Below are positions 8,858-19,266 of a stretch of 64,000 nucleotides of DNA, piece by piece. Below the pieces are notes generated by a model. It was not told where the DNA came from and did not search any database. It saw nothing but the letters and a program-made list of their open reading frames with translations. Within the stretch, counting starts at the first letter, position 1, and each line of letters starts with the position of its first letter. The stretch is taken from NCBI GenBank assembly GCA_016787575.1, contig JAEUUO010000010.1, positions 186,001 to 250,000 on the forward strand, given 5' to 3'. The translations under genes were made by a program, and so were the position numbers. This DNA is from Saprospiraceae bacterium (lineage in GTDB: Bacteria > Bacteroidota > Bacteroidia > Chitinophagales > Saprospiraceae).

Positions 8858-9829
8858 TTAGTCAGAATACCTGGGACTGTGAATGATTCTTGGTGCTTTA
8901 CCAAGCCCCACTGCCCTCCCTAAATTGTAATATAAACCCATTTCCTGGCTTCCTGTAACTTGCCCTTTGTCTATCTTCCCTAAATAAAACTCATGGGTAT
9001 ATGCTAATTGCAGCTTTCTTGTCAATGCAAAGCCAGCAGTAATCCCTAAAGATTCCATCGAGTTACCATTGTAGCCTCTAACATGAAGTCCTCCAAAAAT
9101 ATTGCCATTGTGCTCAAAGTTGCTAAAAAAATCAGTCTGAAACCGATTTAAATTGGTATAAAGCATGATTCCGCTCCTCACTTTAATATTAGCCCATTCA
9201 AAATCAGATAGACCCAAAACACGAAACTCCCTGCTATTCTTATAAGGGAGGCCTTGTTTAGTCGATCTGGACTCCAGCAATCGATCTGCACTGAATCCCA
9301 GTTTGTAATTGGCTCGCTGGATAAAAATGGATGCTCCCAAATCTATAAAACCACTATTTAGATCAACATTGCTTAATTCTGGGTCCCGATGATCTATTTG
9401 TCCGTTTGAATACTCTCCATCCGGTGTCCTGGCATTGTCGGCATTAAATGACAGGGATTTTAAATCCAGTTGCAATCCACCTGAAAGTAGCCAGTCGTTT
9501 ACCTTCCAAACATGATTTAAGCTGGGTTTAATAAAAAATTCGGTGTGCAATCCAATTTGATCTTGTCCTATACAAAATCCAAACCCACTTTTAATTTTAT
9601 AAATGGGAAAATGACTGGCTATCAATATCGTTTTTGGATGCCCATCTAATTTAATCCATTGGTTTCTATAATGCGCTGAAGCAACCAAAGTCCCTTCCAA
9701 TCCAGCATATGCTGCATTTACAAAATAAGGATCCCTGGCAGCCTGACTGATTAGTGATGTTTGTTGGCTGCTCAAAGCCGCAGCCTGGAAAATTAAGATG
9801 ATATTATATATAAGTGGTCTCACAAACAA
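8858..9829 (-). CDS. porP: PorP/SprF family T9SS outer-membrane protein
   Basis: A 323-aa beta-barrel of the PorP/SprF family. After a hydrophobic leader the hallmark DPYFVNAAYAGLEG appears, then YRNQWIKLDGHPKT and repeated amphipathic strands (SGFGFCIGQDQIG, FIDLGASIFIQRANYKLGFS), ending in YTHEFYLGKI...GLYYNLGRAVG. These proteins work with type B (gliding-motility C-terminal domain) cargo and, as PorP, are encoded first in the porPKLMN operon, as seen here. No ATG suits the signal peptide. The usable starts are TTG (9829) or GTG (9823), directly after the stop of the upstream gene, which implies translational coupling. Confidence 0.9.
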   Translation of the reverse strand: MFVRPLIYNIILIFQAAALSSQQTSLISQAARDPYFVNAAYAGLEGTLVASAHYRNQWIKLDGHPKTILIASHFPIYKIKSGFGFCIGQDQIGLHTEFFIKPSLNHVWKVNDWLLSGGLQLDLKSLSFNADNARTPDGEYSNGQIDHRDPELSNVDLNSGFIDLGASIFIQRANYKLGFSADRLLESRSTKQGLPYKNSREFRVLGLSDFEWANIKVRSGIMLYTNLNRFQTDFFSNFEHNGNIFGGLHVRGYNGNSMESLGITAGFALTRKLQLAYTHEFYLGKIDKGQVTGSQEMGLYYNLGRAVGLGKAPRIIHSPRYSD

Positions 9830-9830
9830 C

Positions 9831-11795
9831 TCAACTGTATTTACTTAATAAAGGTAAGAGTTTTTCAGGCAAATCAACCGATTGAAAACAAAGCCCTTTT
9901 TCACACAATTGAAACCCGTCTTCGCCTGATTTTGGAATCAACATGAGACCTGGGATATAGGTGGTACTTAAAAAAGGTAATAATTTTTCTATAGCATTGG
10001 TTTTAATAAGCGGTACTGATTCTTTAAATGACACCAGTTCTTCCAACCATCCACCCATGGAAACAGGATGTTTTAGTGCGAGCTCCTGAATTTGACTCAA
10101 CAGTCCTTCTACAAAAGCCTGGTATTTAAATGAGTTTAAAGCTTCATTCAGGTATCGGCCACAATAGGACAAGATGGCATTGGGATTCGGATAATTGCTC
10201 TCCCCCCAATCTGCAACTTGTGCAATTGCATCTGCATGAAAACGCGCACTGGTTTTTAATACAAAGCTTTCTTCTACTTTAAAATGCAACAAGACAAAAT
10301 CCATTAAGGATTCAGCTTTTCTAACTAATTCATCCCTACCTGTCAGACTGTAGACATCCAACAAAGCTTTTACAAACAATGCATAGTCTTCTAAAAAGCC
10401 TTGCCCAACTCCAGACCCGTCTATTAGGTATCGATACAATTCGTGTTCGTTTCTAAAACCCTTTGAAATGATCTGATTTACAATTTTTTGAGCAGCAGCT
10501 AAATCGAGCTCATTTCCATCGGCTAGAAACCAGGCGCAATATGCTGATGCTAACATTGCATTCCAACCAATGATTAGTTTCGTATCGATGGAAGGTTTAA
10601 TCCGATGACTGCGTACTTCTTGCAAAGCAGCCAACGCATTTGCCTGTTCTGTAAGTAAATGAATTAATTGATCAGAATAAAGCAAACCAGGACGTATCCG
10701 CAACACTTTCAGATCGGTATGGTGGTGATCCAAATTTGAATACCCAAAGCATTCCATAAAGGATGCAAGCTTATCATCAAGTACAGTTTGTAATTGTGCT
10801 TTGGTCCAAACATAATAGGCTCCTTCCTGCCCTTCTGAATCAGCATCCATGGCTGCATAAAACAAACCCGAAACATCTTGCATTTGCCTTTCGAAAAACT
10901 GAATCGAATGCCTGGCACGCTCCCTGAGGTATGCATCGTTTGAAATTCGACATGCTTCAGCCAATGCTTGTAAGATTTGTGCATGATCGTAGAGCATTTT
11001 TTCAAAATGCGGAACATCCCATTGTCCATCAACTGAATACCTACAATATCCTCCTTCCAGATGATCGAAAATTCCTCCGGCAGACATTGCTTTTAAACTA
11101 AAAAGTCCGTGATGTATAAAAGAGTTGTTGGATCGTAAAACACCTAACTGAAACAACAAACGAATCAAGCTTGCATGTGGAAATTTAGGCTGATTTCCAA
11201 AACCACCTTGATTCAAATCGAAAGATGCTTTTAATTGTATTAAAAGTTTTTCGAAATCTATGTTTTGATTATCCAATGTTTCCAATATTCTCAATTCATT
11301 GAGTTGAATCAAATGCTTTGAAAGTTCATTGGCTTGTTGATTAAGTTCTTGATTTTTTTGAATAAATGCCTCGTGAACAGCAATAAGTATTTGTTTCCAG
11401 GAAGCCCGTCCAAAATTTGGTGATGGAGGAAAATAAGTTCCACCATAAAATGGTTTGGCATCTGGTGTTAAAAAACAATTTAGTGGCCACCCTCCTGAAA
11501 TTCCCATTGCCTGGATTGCATTCATGAAATAATTATCCAGATCCGGACGCTCCTCCCTGTCAATTTTAATATTTATAAAATAATCGTTCATCAGTTCGGC
11601 AATCAATGGATCCTCAAAGGATTCGTGTGCCATAACGTGACACCAATGACAAGTACTGTAACCAATGCTCACTAAAATTGGCTTTTGTTCATGGCGTGCT
11701 TTTGCCAAACTTGCTGAATTCCAAGCGTACCAGTGCACTGGATTGTCTTTGTGCTGTCTTAAATACGGACTGGTTTCAAATTGCAATTCGTTCAT
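9831..11795 (-). CDS. Thioredoxin-domain protein, YyaL/SSP411 (DUF255) family
   Basis: A 654-aa cytosolic protein. The N-terminal DUF255 thioredoxin-like domain (about 1-165) starts with [14 protein letters not shown] and carries CHWCHVM, a CxxC redox motif in [17 protein letters not shown]. Next comes a long alpha/alpha toroid like that of N-acylglucosamine 2-epimerases, with [26 protein letters not shown] and [14 protein letters not shown]. Members (YyaL in Bacillus, SPATA20 in animals) are widespread but their reaction is not settled. The start overlaps the stop of the MBL gene by 4 nt (ATGA), and the stop abuts porP, so the three are probably co-transcribed. The link to T9SS appears to be positional only. 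Confidence 0.93.
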   Translation of the reverse strand: MNELQFETSPYLRQHKDNPVHWYAWNSASLAKARHEQKPILVSIGYSTCHWCHVMAHESFEDPLIAELMNDYFINIKIDREERPDLDNYFMNAIQAMGISGGWPLNCFLTPDAKPFYGGTYFPPSPNFGRASWKQILIAVHEAFIQKNQELNQQANELSKHLIQLNELRILETLDNQNIDFEKLLIQLKASFDLNQGGFGNQPKFPHASLIRLLFQLGVLRSNNSFIHHGLFSLKAMSAGGIFDHLEGGYCRYSVDGQWDVPHFEKMLYDHAQILQALAEACRISNDAYLRERARHSIQFFERQMQDVSGLFYAAMDADSEGQEGAYYVWTKAQLQTVLDDKLASFMECFGYSNLDHHHTDLKVLRIRPGLLYSDQLIHLLTEQANALAALQEVRSHRIKPSIDTKLIIGWNAMLASAYCAWFLADGNELDLAAAQKIVNQIISKGFRNEHELYRYLIDGSGVGQGFLEDYALFVKALLDVYSLTGRDELVRKAESLMDFVLLHFKVEESFVLKTSARFHADAIAQVADWGESNYPNPNAILSYCGRYLNEALNSFKYQAFVEGLLSQIQELALKHPVSMGGWLEELVSFKESVPLIKTNAIEKLLPFLSTTYIPGLMLIPKSGEDGFQLCEKGLCFQSVDLPEKLLPLLSKYS

Positions 11796-12562
11796 GATTC
11801 AAGATGGATTTGCAATCCATCATAAGCTAAACGAACGGAAGGAGCTAATGTTTTTTCAGTCTCTTCATGTGTTCCCATTTGATGACTCAAATGAGTAAGG
11901 AAAGCTTGTTTTGGTTGTACCTGATGAATTAAATCAAGGGCTTGCTCCAAATTAAAATGGCTGTGATGTACCTTATGTCTCAATGCATTTACTACAAGAC
12001 ATTCACAGTTTTTTATTTTTTGAATTTCAATGGGATCCAATTGACTGGCATCTGTAATGTATACAAATTGATTCAATTTAAACCCTATAATATTCATTTT
12101 CCCATGGCGAACACGAAACGGAAAAATAAGATCGATACCCACTTGAAATGATTGGTTGGGAATAATTTCAACCAATTCAAGTTGTGGCAAACCGGGATAT
12201 TCATTTGGACCAAAAATATAATAAAATCGCTTTTTTAAATCTAATAACGTATGTTCTTCAGCATACAGTGGAATTTTTTGGTTCATACTGAAATTAATTG
12301 GACGAATATCATCCATCCCGGCAGTATGGTCTGCATGTTCATGGGTCACTAAAATAGCATCTACACGAGTTATTCCATGGCGAAGCGCTTGCTGTCTAAA
12401 ATCAGGTCCGATATCAATCAAGATGGATTGATGATCCGTTTCTATCCAAACCGAAGAACGCAATCGTTGATTTCGTGTATCAGAAGAGTTACAAACCAGA
12501 CAATTGCAAGCTATGACCGGAATCCCTTGAGAAGTTCCTGTACCGAGAAAGCTAATGCGCAT
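11792..12562 (-). CDS. MBL-fold metallo-hydrolase (PhnP-like)
   Basis: A 256-aa metallo-beta-lactamase-fold enzyme. [19 protein letters not shown] opens the fold, followed by CNCLVC (a possible structural zinc site as in PhnP). The metal-binding motif is [13 protein letters not shown] (HxHxDH), with later metal ligands at YITDAS (Asp) and [10 protein letters not shown] (His). PhnP is a cyclic-phosphate phosphodiesterase and related proteins act on phosphodiesters, so a phosphodiesterase role is likely but the substrate is unknown. There are no phn genes nearby. It is the first gene of the minus-strand run leading into the T9SS cluster. Confidence 0.9.
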   Translation of the reverse strand: MRISFLGTGTSQGIPVIACNCLVCNSSDTRNQRLRSSVWIETDHQSILIDIGPDFRQQALRHGITRVDAILVTHEHADHTAGMDDIRPINFSMNQKIPLYAEEHTLLDLKKRFYYIFGPNEYPGLPQLELVEIIPNQSFQVGIDLIFPFRVRHGKMNIIGFKLNQFVYITDASQLDPIEIQKIKNCECLVVNALRHKVHHSHFNLEQALDLIHQVQPKQAFLTHLSHQMGTHEETEKTLAPSVRLAYDGLQIHLES

Positions 12563-12916
12563 AAATGCAAAGGTAGGCAGAAGAGAAAGTCTTCACAACA
12601 ATTGAATCAATCTGAGTTGGATTTAGCCTTTCTGACCCGCATTAGATATTGTTGCTTTGATTACTATTTATCCAATGTTTCCCCAATTTACTTAATTTTT
12701 TATGAAGAATGCGGGACAAAAGCCCTTTTGCTTTCCTTGACCATGAATGCAATGCTGCACCCTGGTTTGCGTTGTTTCATAAATTCATTAAGTTCAAATT
12801 CTTTATTCTCAGTTTATATTAAGTGGACTTTCTCAGTAATCTAGCTAAAAAAAATGTTTTCATGTACAGCATTATAGCCTTAACTTGTATCTTAATGTAA
12901 GAAATACCCTATACAC
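12563..12916. other. Divergent intergenic region, no gene
   Basis: A 354-nt gap between the divergent MBL gene and the giant M43 protein. The plus-strand open frame across part of it is mostly antisense to the MBL gene, with a Cys/Arg/Ser-rich, non-protein-like translation. Promoters for both neighbours must lie here, but no exact TAnnTTTG was fixed, and no hairpin terminator was seen. Confidence 0.6.
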
Positions 12917-15900
12917 ATGTATAAATCATTTTCTTTAATACTTATATTCATTGCTACCTGGATCAATTCAGGAATGTCACAAGTTTGTGGATTTGATGAA
13001 ATGCATCAAAGCTTATTAGCTACAGACCAATTATATAAAAAAAAGGTAGAGGCAATGGAAGAGGCGATCTACAATTACAGTTTGTCCTTTCAAAGCAAAG
13101 CAACAAAAAGTCGTTCGAAACCCATTTATATTTTACCGGTTGCAATTCATCTTATCGTACCACCAGGGACAGCCATAGGACAAGGTAACAATCTGACCGA
13201 TGCCCAGGTAGAATTGGGACTGGATTATCTCAATCAAGCTTTTTCTAACGCAGGTCCATTTATGACAGGTAATGGAGTGGATTGTGGGATTCAATTTTGT
13301 TTGGCCCGAAGAGACCCTAATGGCCAACCTACCAATGGAATCACACGGACTTCAAGTAATTTGGTTGCACAGGCCATGTGCAATCCAGGAACGGATGCAG
13401 GAAGCGACGCGGCCCTTAAATTATTAGACAATTGGGATTGTAGCAAATACATCAATATCTGGTTGGTCACAGATTTGTTTAATACCAATTTTGGATGTGG
13501 ACTTGCAGGCTATGCTTATTTTCCCGGCGCGCCATGTTCAGTGGATGGCATTGTGCAGGAAAGCAGGTATTGGAATACTGTTGGTGGCACCGTAGTTACT
13601 GCACATGAAATGGGGCATTATTTCTCATTAAACCATACGTTTAACGGAGGCTGTACCAATGGCAACTGTTTATTAGATGGAGACAGAGTTTGTGATACTC
13701 CACCGGATAATTCAGCATCATTTGCCCCTTGCAATACCAATTCCTGTAATACGGATATACCGGATTTACCGGATGACAATACCAATTACATGGATTATAC
13801 TTCCTGCAGTCCGGTTCACTTTACTGATGGTCAACGGATCCGAATGATTGCAGCTTTGGAATCCACCCGAAAATCTCTTATCCAGTCAAATGGATGTTTG
13901 CCCCCAGGCGATTACGATGCAGCTGCATTGAATTTAAATTTTACCAACGATTTATGCGCCGATAGTTTATGTGCCACATTGAAATTGAGAAATGATGGTT
14001 CTAAAAGTTTTTCTTCAGTCCAAATTAATTATAGTTTGGATGGAATCCCTCAACCATCTTTTACATGGATTGGTATGTTAAGTCCAACTCAATCCGTTGT
14101 ATTGAATATTCCATGTATTAAAATTAATCCTGGAAAACATCAATTGCAGATTGTTATTGGAAATCCAGACAATCAACTTGATTTTTACCTTTCCAACAAC
14201 AACATTTCACTTGATTTTGAAATGTATCCACAACTTAATTTGGCATTAGATAGCATCACGCCAACGCATTGCATCAGTGATGGCACAATTGCTGCACATG
14301 CCAGTGGTGGAACGAAGCCCTATATTTTTAAATTAGATAAGCGAAATGGCTCACAAACCATTCCCTATTTTCAATTGCTATTAAGTGGTAATTACAATTT
14401 AACTGTTATTGATACACATAATTGTCAAACCAATTTGCAAATTACGGTACCGGATAGTTGTCAGGTAATCAATAATAAAAAATTTATTACCAATCGAGAT
14501 GCAAGACAACTTGGGAACGATTGTTATTTATTAACAGAAGAGCGAAATTATCAAACAGGTTCCATCTGGTATGAAGACAAGGTGAGTCTATTCCAAAGTT
14601 TTGACATTTACTTTGATTTGAATTTAGGTTGCATTGATGCCAATGGAGCCGATGGCATTGCGTTTGTATTTCAACCAATTTCAACTTCCATTGGTGTAAC
14701 TGGCGGTGGAATTGGCTATCAGGGAGTCATTCCCAGTTTGGCAGTTGAATTTGATACCTGGCAAAATGCAAATTTCTCAGATCCATTTTACGATCACGTT
14801 TCGATCATGAGAAATGGAAATGTAGATCATGCGGCTTCGGATAATCTTGCTGGACCGGTTGGCATGTTTCCTGGTAATGGAAATGCAGAAGACTGTAAAT
14901 TTCACAAGGCTCTGATTCGATGGAGTGCTTCCAATCAAACCATTGAAGTGTACATTGATTGCAATTTACGTTTGCGTTATTCCGGAGATATCATCAGGTC
15001 CATTTTCAACAATGATCCAAATGTCTATTTTGGTTTTACAGCAGCAACCGGCGGTGCCATTAATGTGCAGCAAATCTGTTTAAATTATATTACAGGAATT
15101 AATAAGTTACCGGACTACACCATCTGCGAGGGAGAATCAATCCAGATCGCGGCAAGTCCAAAATTTGAAAAATATCAATGGACTCCATCAAAAGGAATCA
15201 GCAACCCAACGATTCAGAATCCAATTTTTAGTCCTGACAGCACAACAAAATATTACATTAATTACAAGGACTTTTGTGGATTTGACTATCATGATTCATT
15301 GACTGTTTTTGTGAAAAAATTAAAATTGAATTATGATCTTCGATTGACAGATAGTTGCGGTTCATTTTCAGGTGCATTGTTACATATATTGGAAAATCCA
15401 CAAGATTCAGATGCCGTTTATTCAATGGATGGCAATCGATTTTGGAAACAAATTTATTATGAACTCCCTTATGCCGGATATTATACCATCTATGCTAAAA
15501 TTGGAAATTGCATTATACCTGAAATAATTGAAGTGGGTGAATTTAAACACAAACTTCGTGACAGTTTGTTATGGGTCCAGGGTTTAAATTGTAAAGATTC
15601 AGGTAGAATTGTAATTACCGGCCTGGAAGGAATTCCGCCCTATCAATATCGCATCAACGGAAATGCGTGGCAAAATGAGGGTCGTTTTAATGGCTTGCTT
15701 CCAGGGAATTATGTTATAGATATTCGTGATTCTACCAGCTGCAGTGTGCAACGAACGGTTCAAATTGTTAATTTCATTAATAAATTAACTTTAAATCAAG
15801 ACAGCGCAGATCTTGAAATAGATTGTTGCAATCCCAGGTCATTCATCCATGTAAGTGCTGGAGGCTCCTTTCCATTTTATTATTATTCATTGGATCAAAA

Positions 15901-17398
15901 TTCCTGGACTGCATCCGGTGCATTTGATTCCATTCAAGCGGGAGCGCATACGCTCATTGCAAGAGATGAATTTGGTTGTGCCTCAGACACCTTGTTTTTT
16001 AATGTAACAGATCATTCGCAAATAACAAAAGATACTCAAAACTATCGTTTATGTGAAGGACAATTTATTCAAGTTGGAAGCAATCAATATTCTAAAAGCG
16101 GAACCTATACAAATGTTTTTAAAAATAGATTTTGTTGCGACAGTATTTTAATTTCAAATTTAATAGTTAATCCTCGCTTTAACCAAACAAATATTCACAC
16201 GATCTGCAGTGGTGAATTTATTAAAGTGGGAACCAAAACTTATACAAATTCAGGAGTTTATTTAGATACTTTGCAAACCATCAATTCCTGTGACAGCATC
16301 ATTCAAACCGAACTTACAGTATACCCAGTTTCCAATAAAATGCTTCAGTATACAATTTGCCAAGGTGAATCCATCCAAATTGGCTCACACCAATATACAA
16401 GCAGTGGCACTTACACAGACAGTTTAACTACTGCTAAAGGCTGTGATAGTATAATTTATACCCAATTGCTTGTAAATCCAAAACATCAGGAACAATTAAA
16501 TTTCTTTAAATGCAAAGGAGAATTTGTTCAGATAGGCGCAAACATTTACAATAAAAGTGGAAAATACATTGACAGTTTAATTAATCGATTTGGGTGTGAT
16601 AGTTTAATTTTTACGGATTTGTTTGTTGATACAGTAAGTGCACAATTGGCAATTGATTCTATTTTGTGTTTTGGTGAAGACAATGGCAAAATTGAAATTA
16701 AGGCGAACCATGGAATCCAAGAATTTTTGTTTGCTTTAAATGATACTTCAACTTATAGTAAAAAATCACTTTTTGATCAATTAAAACCTGGACCTTATAC
16801 ATTATATATAAAAGACTCCTTAGGTTGCGAATCCAACTATACGATTGTATTGTTACAACCGAAACAATTAGCAGCTGACCTGCCAATTGAAATAAAGCTG
16901 AGCTTAGGAGATAAAATTACCTTAAAACCATTATTAAACTTTAATCCGGCTCACATTGAATGGGTGCCTTCAACAGGTTTAAGTTGTTCAGATTGTCCTG
17001 AACCAAAATTACAAGCCCTTAAGGATATTGAATACACGGTATTTTTTACAGATTCTTATGGCTGCGAGGTACAGGCTCAAATAAAAATTCTTGTAGACAA
17101 TCAAACAGACATATACATTCCAAATGTATTTACTCCAAATGGAGATCAAATCAATGACTGGGTAACCGTTTTTGGTGGTGAAAGCATTCAGGAAATAAAA
17201 TTATTTCAATTGTTTGACAGGTGGGGAAATCTGGTATTTGAAAATCAGCATTTCCAGGTAAATGATCTTGCTGCAGGTTGGGACGGTAATTTCAATGGCA
17301 AACACATGAATCCCGCAGTTTTTATTTATTCTGTAGTTGCCATTCGGATAGATGGCACAGAAATTAAGAAAAGTGGTACGATAACATTGATTCGTTAA
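12917..17398 (+). CDS. Secreted M43 metalloprotease with L-type lectin, SprB repeats and type B T9SS C-terminal domain
   Basis: A 1493-aa secreted modular protein with a signal peptide (about 1-21). A pappalysin/cytophagalysin M43 domain (about 45-325) carries HEMGHYFSLNH (HExxHxxGxxH, first His 230) and the downstream NYMDYTSC Met-turn. A CARDB-like region (about 335-430) is followed by a SprB-like repeat (about 445-512). A legume-type (L-type) lectin domain (about 518-725) contains DGIAFVFQP and LAVEFDTWQN. A PKD/Ig-like segment precedes two further SprB-like repeats (about 880-1030). Next are four Cys repeats of exactly 51 residues (1039-1239) and another SprB-like unit. The gliding-motility C-terminal domain starts at IPNVFTPNGDQINDWV (about 1400) and contains LFDRWGNLVF. 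The tail predicts export and anchoring by the T9SS encoded at 4.2-9.8 kb. It is probably a cell-surface adhesin-protease. Confidence 0.92.
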   Translation: MYKSFSLILIFIATWINSGMSQVCGFDEMHQSLLATDQLYKKKVEAMEEAIYNYSLSFQSKATKSRSKPIYILPVAIHLIVPPGTAIGQGNNLTDAQVELGLDYLNQAFSNAGPFMTGNGVDCGIQFCLARRDPNGQPTNGITRTSSNLVAQAMCNPGTDAGSDAALKLLDNWDCSKYINIWLVTDLFNTNFGCGLAGYAYFPGAPCSVDGIVQESRYWNTVGGTVVTAHEMGHYFSLNHTFNGGCTNGNCLLDGDRVCDTPPDNSASFAPCNTNSCNTDIPDLPDDNTNYMDYTSCSPVHFTDGQRIRMIAALESTRKSLIQSNGCLPPGDYDAAALNLNFTNDLCADSLCATLKLRNDGSKSFSSVQINYSLDGIPQPSFTWIGMLSPTQSVVLNIPCIKINPGKHQLQIVIGNPDNQLDFYLSNNNISLDFEMYPQLNLALDSITPTHCISDGTIAAHASGGTKPYIFKLDKRNGSQTIPYFQLLLSGNYNLTVIDTHNCQTNLQITVPDSCQVINNKKFITNRDARQLGNDCYLLTEERNYQTGSIWYEDKVSLFQSFDIYFDLNLGCIDANGADGIAFVFQPISTSIGVTGGGIGYQGVIPSLAVEFDTWQNANFSDPFYDHVSIMRNGNVDHAASDNLAGPVGMFPGNGNAEDCKFHKALIRWSASNQTIEVYIDCNLRLRYSGDIIRSIFNNDPNVYFGFTAATGGAINVQQICLNYITGINKLPDYTICEGESIQIAASPKFEKYQWTPSKGISNPTIQNPIFSPDSTTKYYINYKDFCGFDYHDSLTVFVKKLKLNYDLRLTDSCGSFSGALLHILENPQDSDAVYSMDGNRFWKQIYYELPYAGYYTIYAKIGNCIIPEIIEVGEFKHKLRDSLLWVQGLNCKDSGRIVITGLEGIPPYQYRINGNAWQNEGRFNGLLPGNYVIDIRDSTSCSVQRTVQIVNFINKLTLNQDSADLEIDCCNPRSFIHVSAGGSFPFYYYSLDQNSWTASGAFDSIQAGAHTLIARDEFGCASDTLFFNVTDHSQITKDTQNYRLCEGQFIQVGSNQYSKSGTYTNVFKNRFCCDSILISNLIVNPRFNQTNIHTICSGEFIKVGTKTYTNSGVYLDTLQTINSCDSIIQTELTVYPVSNKMLQYTICQGESIQIGSHQYTSSGTYTDSLTTAKGCDSIIYTQLLVNPKHQEQLNFFKCKGEFVQIGANIYNKSGKYIDSLINRFGCDSLIFTDLFVDTVSAQLAIDSILCFGEDNGKIEIKANHGIQEFLFALNDTSTYSKKSLFDQLKPGPYTLYIKDSLGCESNYTIVLLQPKQLAADLPIEIKLSLGDKITLKPLLNFNPAHIEWVPSTGLSCSDCPEPKLQALKDIEYTVFFTDSYGCEVQAQIKILVDNQTDIYIPNVFTPNGDQINDWVTVFGGESIQEIKLFQLFDRWGNLVFENQHFQVNDLAAGWDGNFNGKHMNPAVFIYSVVAIRIDGTEIKKSGTITLIR
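16031..16633 (+). repeat. Four in-gene 51-codon Cys repeats
   Basis: Within the M43 protein, four units share the pattern (I/L)C-x-GE(F/S)(I/V)Q(I/V)G...Y...SG.Y.D.L....CDS(I/L). The first Cys codons are at 16052, 16205, 16358 and 16511, so the spacing is exactly 153 nt each time. Each unit has a pair of Cys that could close one disulfide. The DNA is diverged, so this is an old amplification, not a recent slippage array. Confidence 0.85.
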
Positions 17399-17408
17399 TT
17401 TGAATCAA

Positions 17409-17690
17409 TCACATTTCAATTTCTTGCATGGATCGCATGGAAATTAGTTTTTTGTAAAATTCTTTGTAATCATCTTCCAATTGATCAGGATCTGCTTTTA
17501 ATTCAGGGAGTAGTTCAATCAGGCAGTTCATGCGTCCTTCTATATCAAAAAATTTATTGATGACAATTATATTTTTAGAAGAAACAACACAATAACCAGA
17601 TTGAAAATGGCCTTGTTCGTAACGGACCTTATAACTAAGAGCAGCACAGAGGTCTTCGAGTTTTTTGAGATTGTTCCGGGTATATTTCAT
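17409..17690 (-). CDS. Conserved hypothetical protein, 93 aa
   Basis: A small soluble protein with no signal peptide: a basic N-terminal helix (MKYTRNNLKKLEDL), a beta-rich middle (YKVRYEQGHFQSGYCVV..NIIVINKFFDIEGR) and an acidic C-terminal helix. I recall similar short proteins in many Bacteroidota genomes with no assigned function. It is convergent with the giant M43 gene, with only a 10-nt gap and no obvious terminator. Length and amphipathic pattern look like a genuine gene. Confidence 0.75.
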   Translation of the reverse strand: MKYTRNNLKKLEDLCAALSYKVRYEQGHFQSGYCVVSSKNIIVINKFFDIEGRMNCLIELLPELKADPDQLEDDYKEFYKKLISMRSMQEIEM

Positions 17691-17832
17691 GTAAGATAAA
17701 CTATATTCCGAGGGGTAAAGCTATAAAGAATTTAATCAATATAAAAAAAATAAATATGTTATTGCTTAATAGTATAGGGGTAATGTATATAGAAAAACTA
17801 AATAAAAAAACATATTTTAAAAGGTCTGTAAA

Positions 17833-18462
17833 ATGAATCTCCAAAAAGCAATACATTTGAGGATGTTTAAAACCTTGATTCCCGTGATTGTGGGGATGCT
17901 GTTATTTAGCAATATCCTTGAAAGTCAGACCTTTGGAGGAGGGCTACAAGTTTCCGGTTGTTTGTCACAAATTGATGGGGATAAAGTATTTGGGTTCCAT
18001 AAACCTGGATATCAATTGGCTGTATATGGAAATGCAAAGATCTCAAAAATTACAGACCTAGAAATCCAGTTTTCTTACAATCAAAGGGGCAGCAGAAGTA
18101 CTAAAAATGATTTATATGATATAAAGTTTAATTTAAACTATCTGGATGTTCCTATTCTATTTGTAGTCAAGGACTGGATAAATGTGGAGGCGGATCAAGA
18201 ATATTATAGAATGCACTTTTTTGGTGGCTTTTCTGTAGGGAAACTCATCTCCAGCAGCAGTTTTAGTGGCGTGGATAAAGATTTTAAACCCTTTGATTTT
18301 AGTTGGTTAGGAGGATTAAAGTATTTCTATTCTGAAAACTGGGCATTGACTGCGCGTTACACCCGTTCCATACTCCCTATTTATATCTATTCAGATGGAA
18401 ACCGGGAAATCAAAATGATTAGTTATTTTATATCTTTGGGCCTCAATTACAAATTCAATTAA
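17833..18462 (+). CDS. Outer-membrane beta-barrel protein (PorT-like)
   Basis: A 209-aa exported protein. The leader includes ILESQTFGGGLQVSG. A more typical signal peptide would start at the second Met (MFKTLIPVIVGMLLF, residue 11). The body is a series of alternating strands: LEIQFSYNQRGSRS, LNYLDVPILFVVKDW, YRMHFFGGFSVG, WALTARYTRS, ending YFISLGLNYKFN with a terminal aromatic-x-Asn-type barrel strand. The LNYLDVPIL phrase is typical of Bacteroidota PorT-like eight-stranded barrels. PorT itself is needed for T9SS, but this general fold has many paralogues, so no specific role is claimed. It is followed 11 nt later by a lipoprotein gene. Confidence 0.8.
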   Translation: MNLQKAIHLRMFKTLIPVIVGMLLFSNILESQTFGGGLQVSGCLSQIDGDKVFGFHKPGYQLAVYGNAKISKITDLEIQFSYNQRGSRSTKNDLYDIKFNLNYLDVPILFVVKDWINVEADQEYYRMHFFGGFSVGKLISSSSFSGVDKDFKPFDFSWLGGLKYFYSENWALTARYTRSILPIYIYSDGNREIKMISYFISLGLNYKFN

Positions 18463-18473
18463 AGTCTTAAATT

Positions 18474-18971
18474 ATGTGGATTTTGAGAACTACCTTAATA
18501 CTATTTATTTTCCTTCAATTGATTTTAGCGTGTAAAAGTGATACTAAAAGCAGTACCGCAAAAGGAGCTGCTTCCGGCAAAAAAATCGAATACCCAGGGG
18601 TCAATCCTGATCAACTTACCAGATTACGCCAGGAATGCACCAGCATTGATATCATTTCATTAAAAAAAGAGGTCAATGTGTCCATGAGCTTTGACAACCA
18701 GCAAGCGGTAGCAATTATTTTATCGTTTGTAACTGAAGAAAAAGCAAATCTCACCAATATGTGTTTACCAGAAGCACACTTAGTTTGTCAAAGAAATGGG
18801 GAAGTTTTTCAGGAGATGGATCTTTATTACCAGAATGGATGCAACGCCTTGGTATTTATGGACAAAGACAACAAACCGGTGGCAGCAAATCAAATCAGCA
18901 ACGAAGGAGTTGACTTTTTTAATAATTTCCTGAAAGCCAAGTCCAGTCAGGATACCATGGGTAGAAAATAA
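18474..18971 (+). CDS. Putative lipoprotein, 165 aa
   Basis: The signal peptide ends in LILAC, so the mature protein starts at Cys20 and is probably lipid-anchored. A Lys/Ser/Gly-rich linker follows, then a compact domain with a beta-strand pattern (INVSMSFDNQQAVAIILSFV begins about residue 65) and a few Cys (EC, MC, VC, GC) that could pair. No known domain recognised. It begins 11 nt after the OM barrel gene, suggesting a two-gene operon in which the lipoprotein partners the barrel. Confidence 0.7.
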   Translation: MWILRTTLILFIFLQLILACKSDTKSSTAKGAASGKKIEYPGVNPDQLTRLRQECTSIDIISLKKEVNVSMSFDNQQAVAIILSFVTEEKANLTNMCLPEAHLVCQRNGEVFQEMDLYYQNGCNALVFMDKDNKPVAANQISNEGVDFFNNFLKAKSSQDTMGRK

Positions 18972-19266
18972 ACCCCAATCAAATTTTAATTACGAATACG
19001 ATTTGAAATTCAAAGAATTGAATTTCAATACTTTATGTTTGGATATATTCAGGTAGTGCCTATTAGCCCAGATTCTCGAATCTTCAATTTAAGCCATTGC
19101 AATTTCGGTTCAATTAATCCTTATTGGGCCTATTATACCCTCAAATCCAAGGTACATCTGCATTAACTGTTTTTAATTTTAAATTTTATTTACTGTTTTA
19201 TTTAAATTGGAACCATACCGAAAAATTAGATGATCATAATTATTAGATTTGGACTATTAGTGTAAA
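18972..19266. other. Intergenic region with AT-rich hairpin
   Basis: About 295 nt with no coding frame worth reporting. It contains one perfect 11-bp inverted repeat with a 4-nt loop (TTGAAATTCAA...TTGAATTTCAA, 19003-19028) 31 nt after the lipoprotein stop. It lacks a T tract, so it is at best a weak terminator. The rest leads into the metal operator at 19267. Confidence 0.5.

Noticed and set aside
12377..12844. Plus-strand 155-aa open frame
   Set aside because: More than a third is antisense to the MBL gene and the rest has a Cys/Ser/Arg-rich, non-protein-like translation with no start context.
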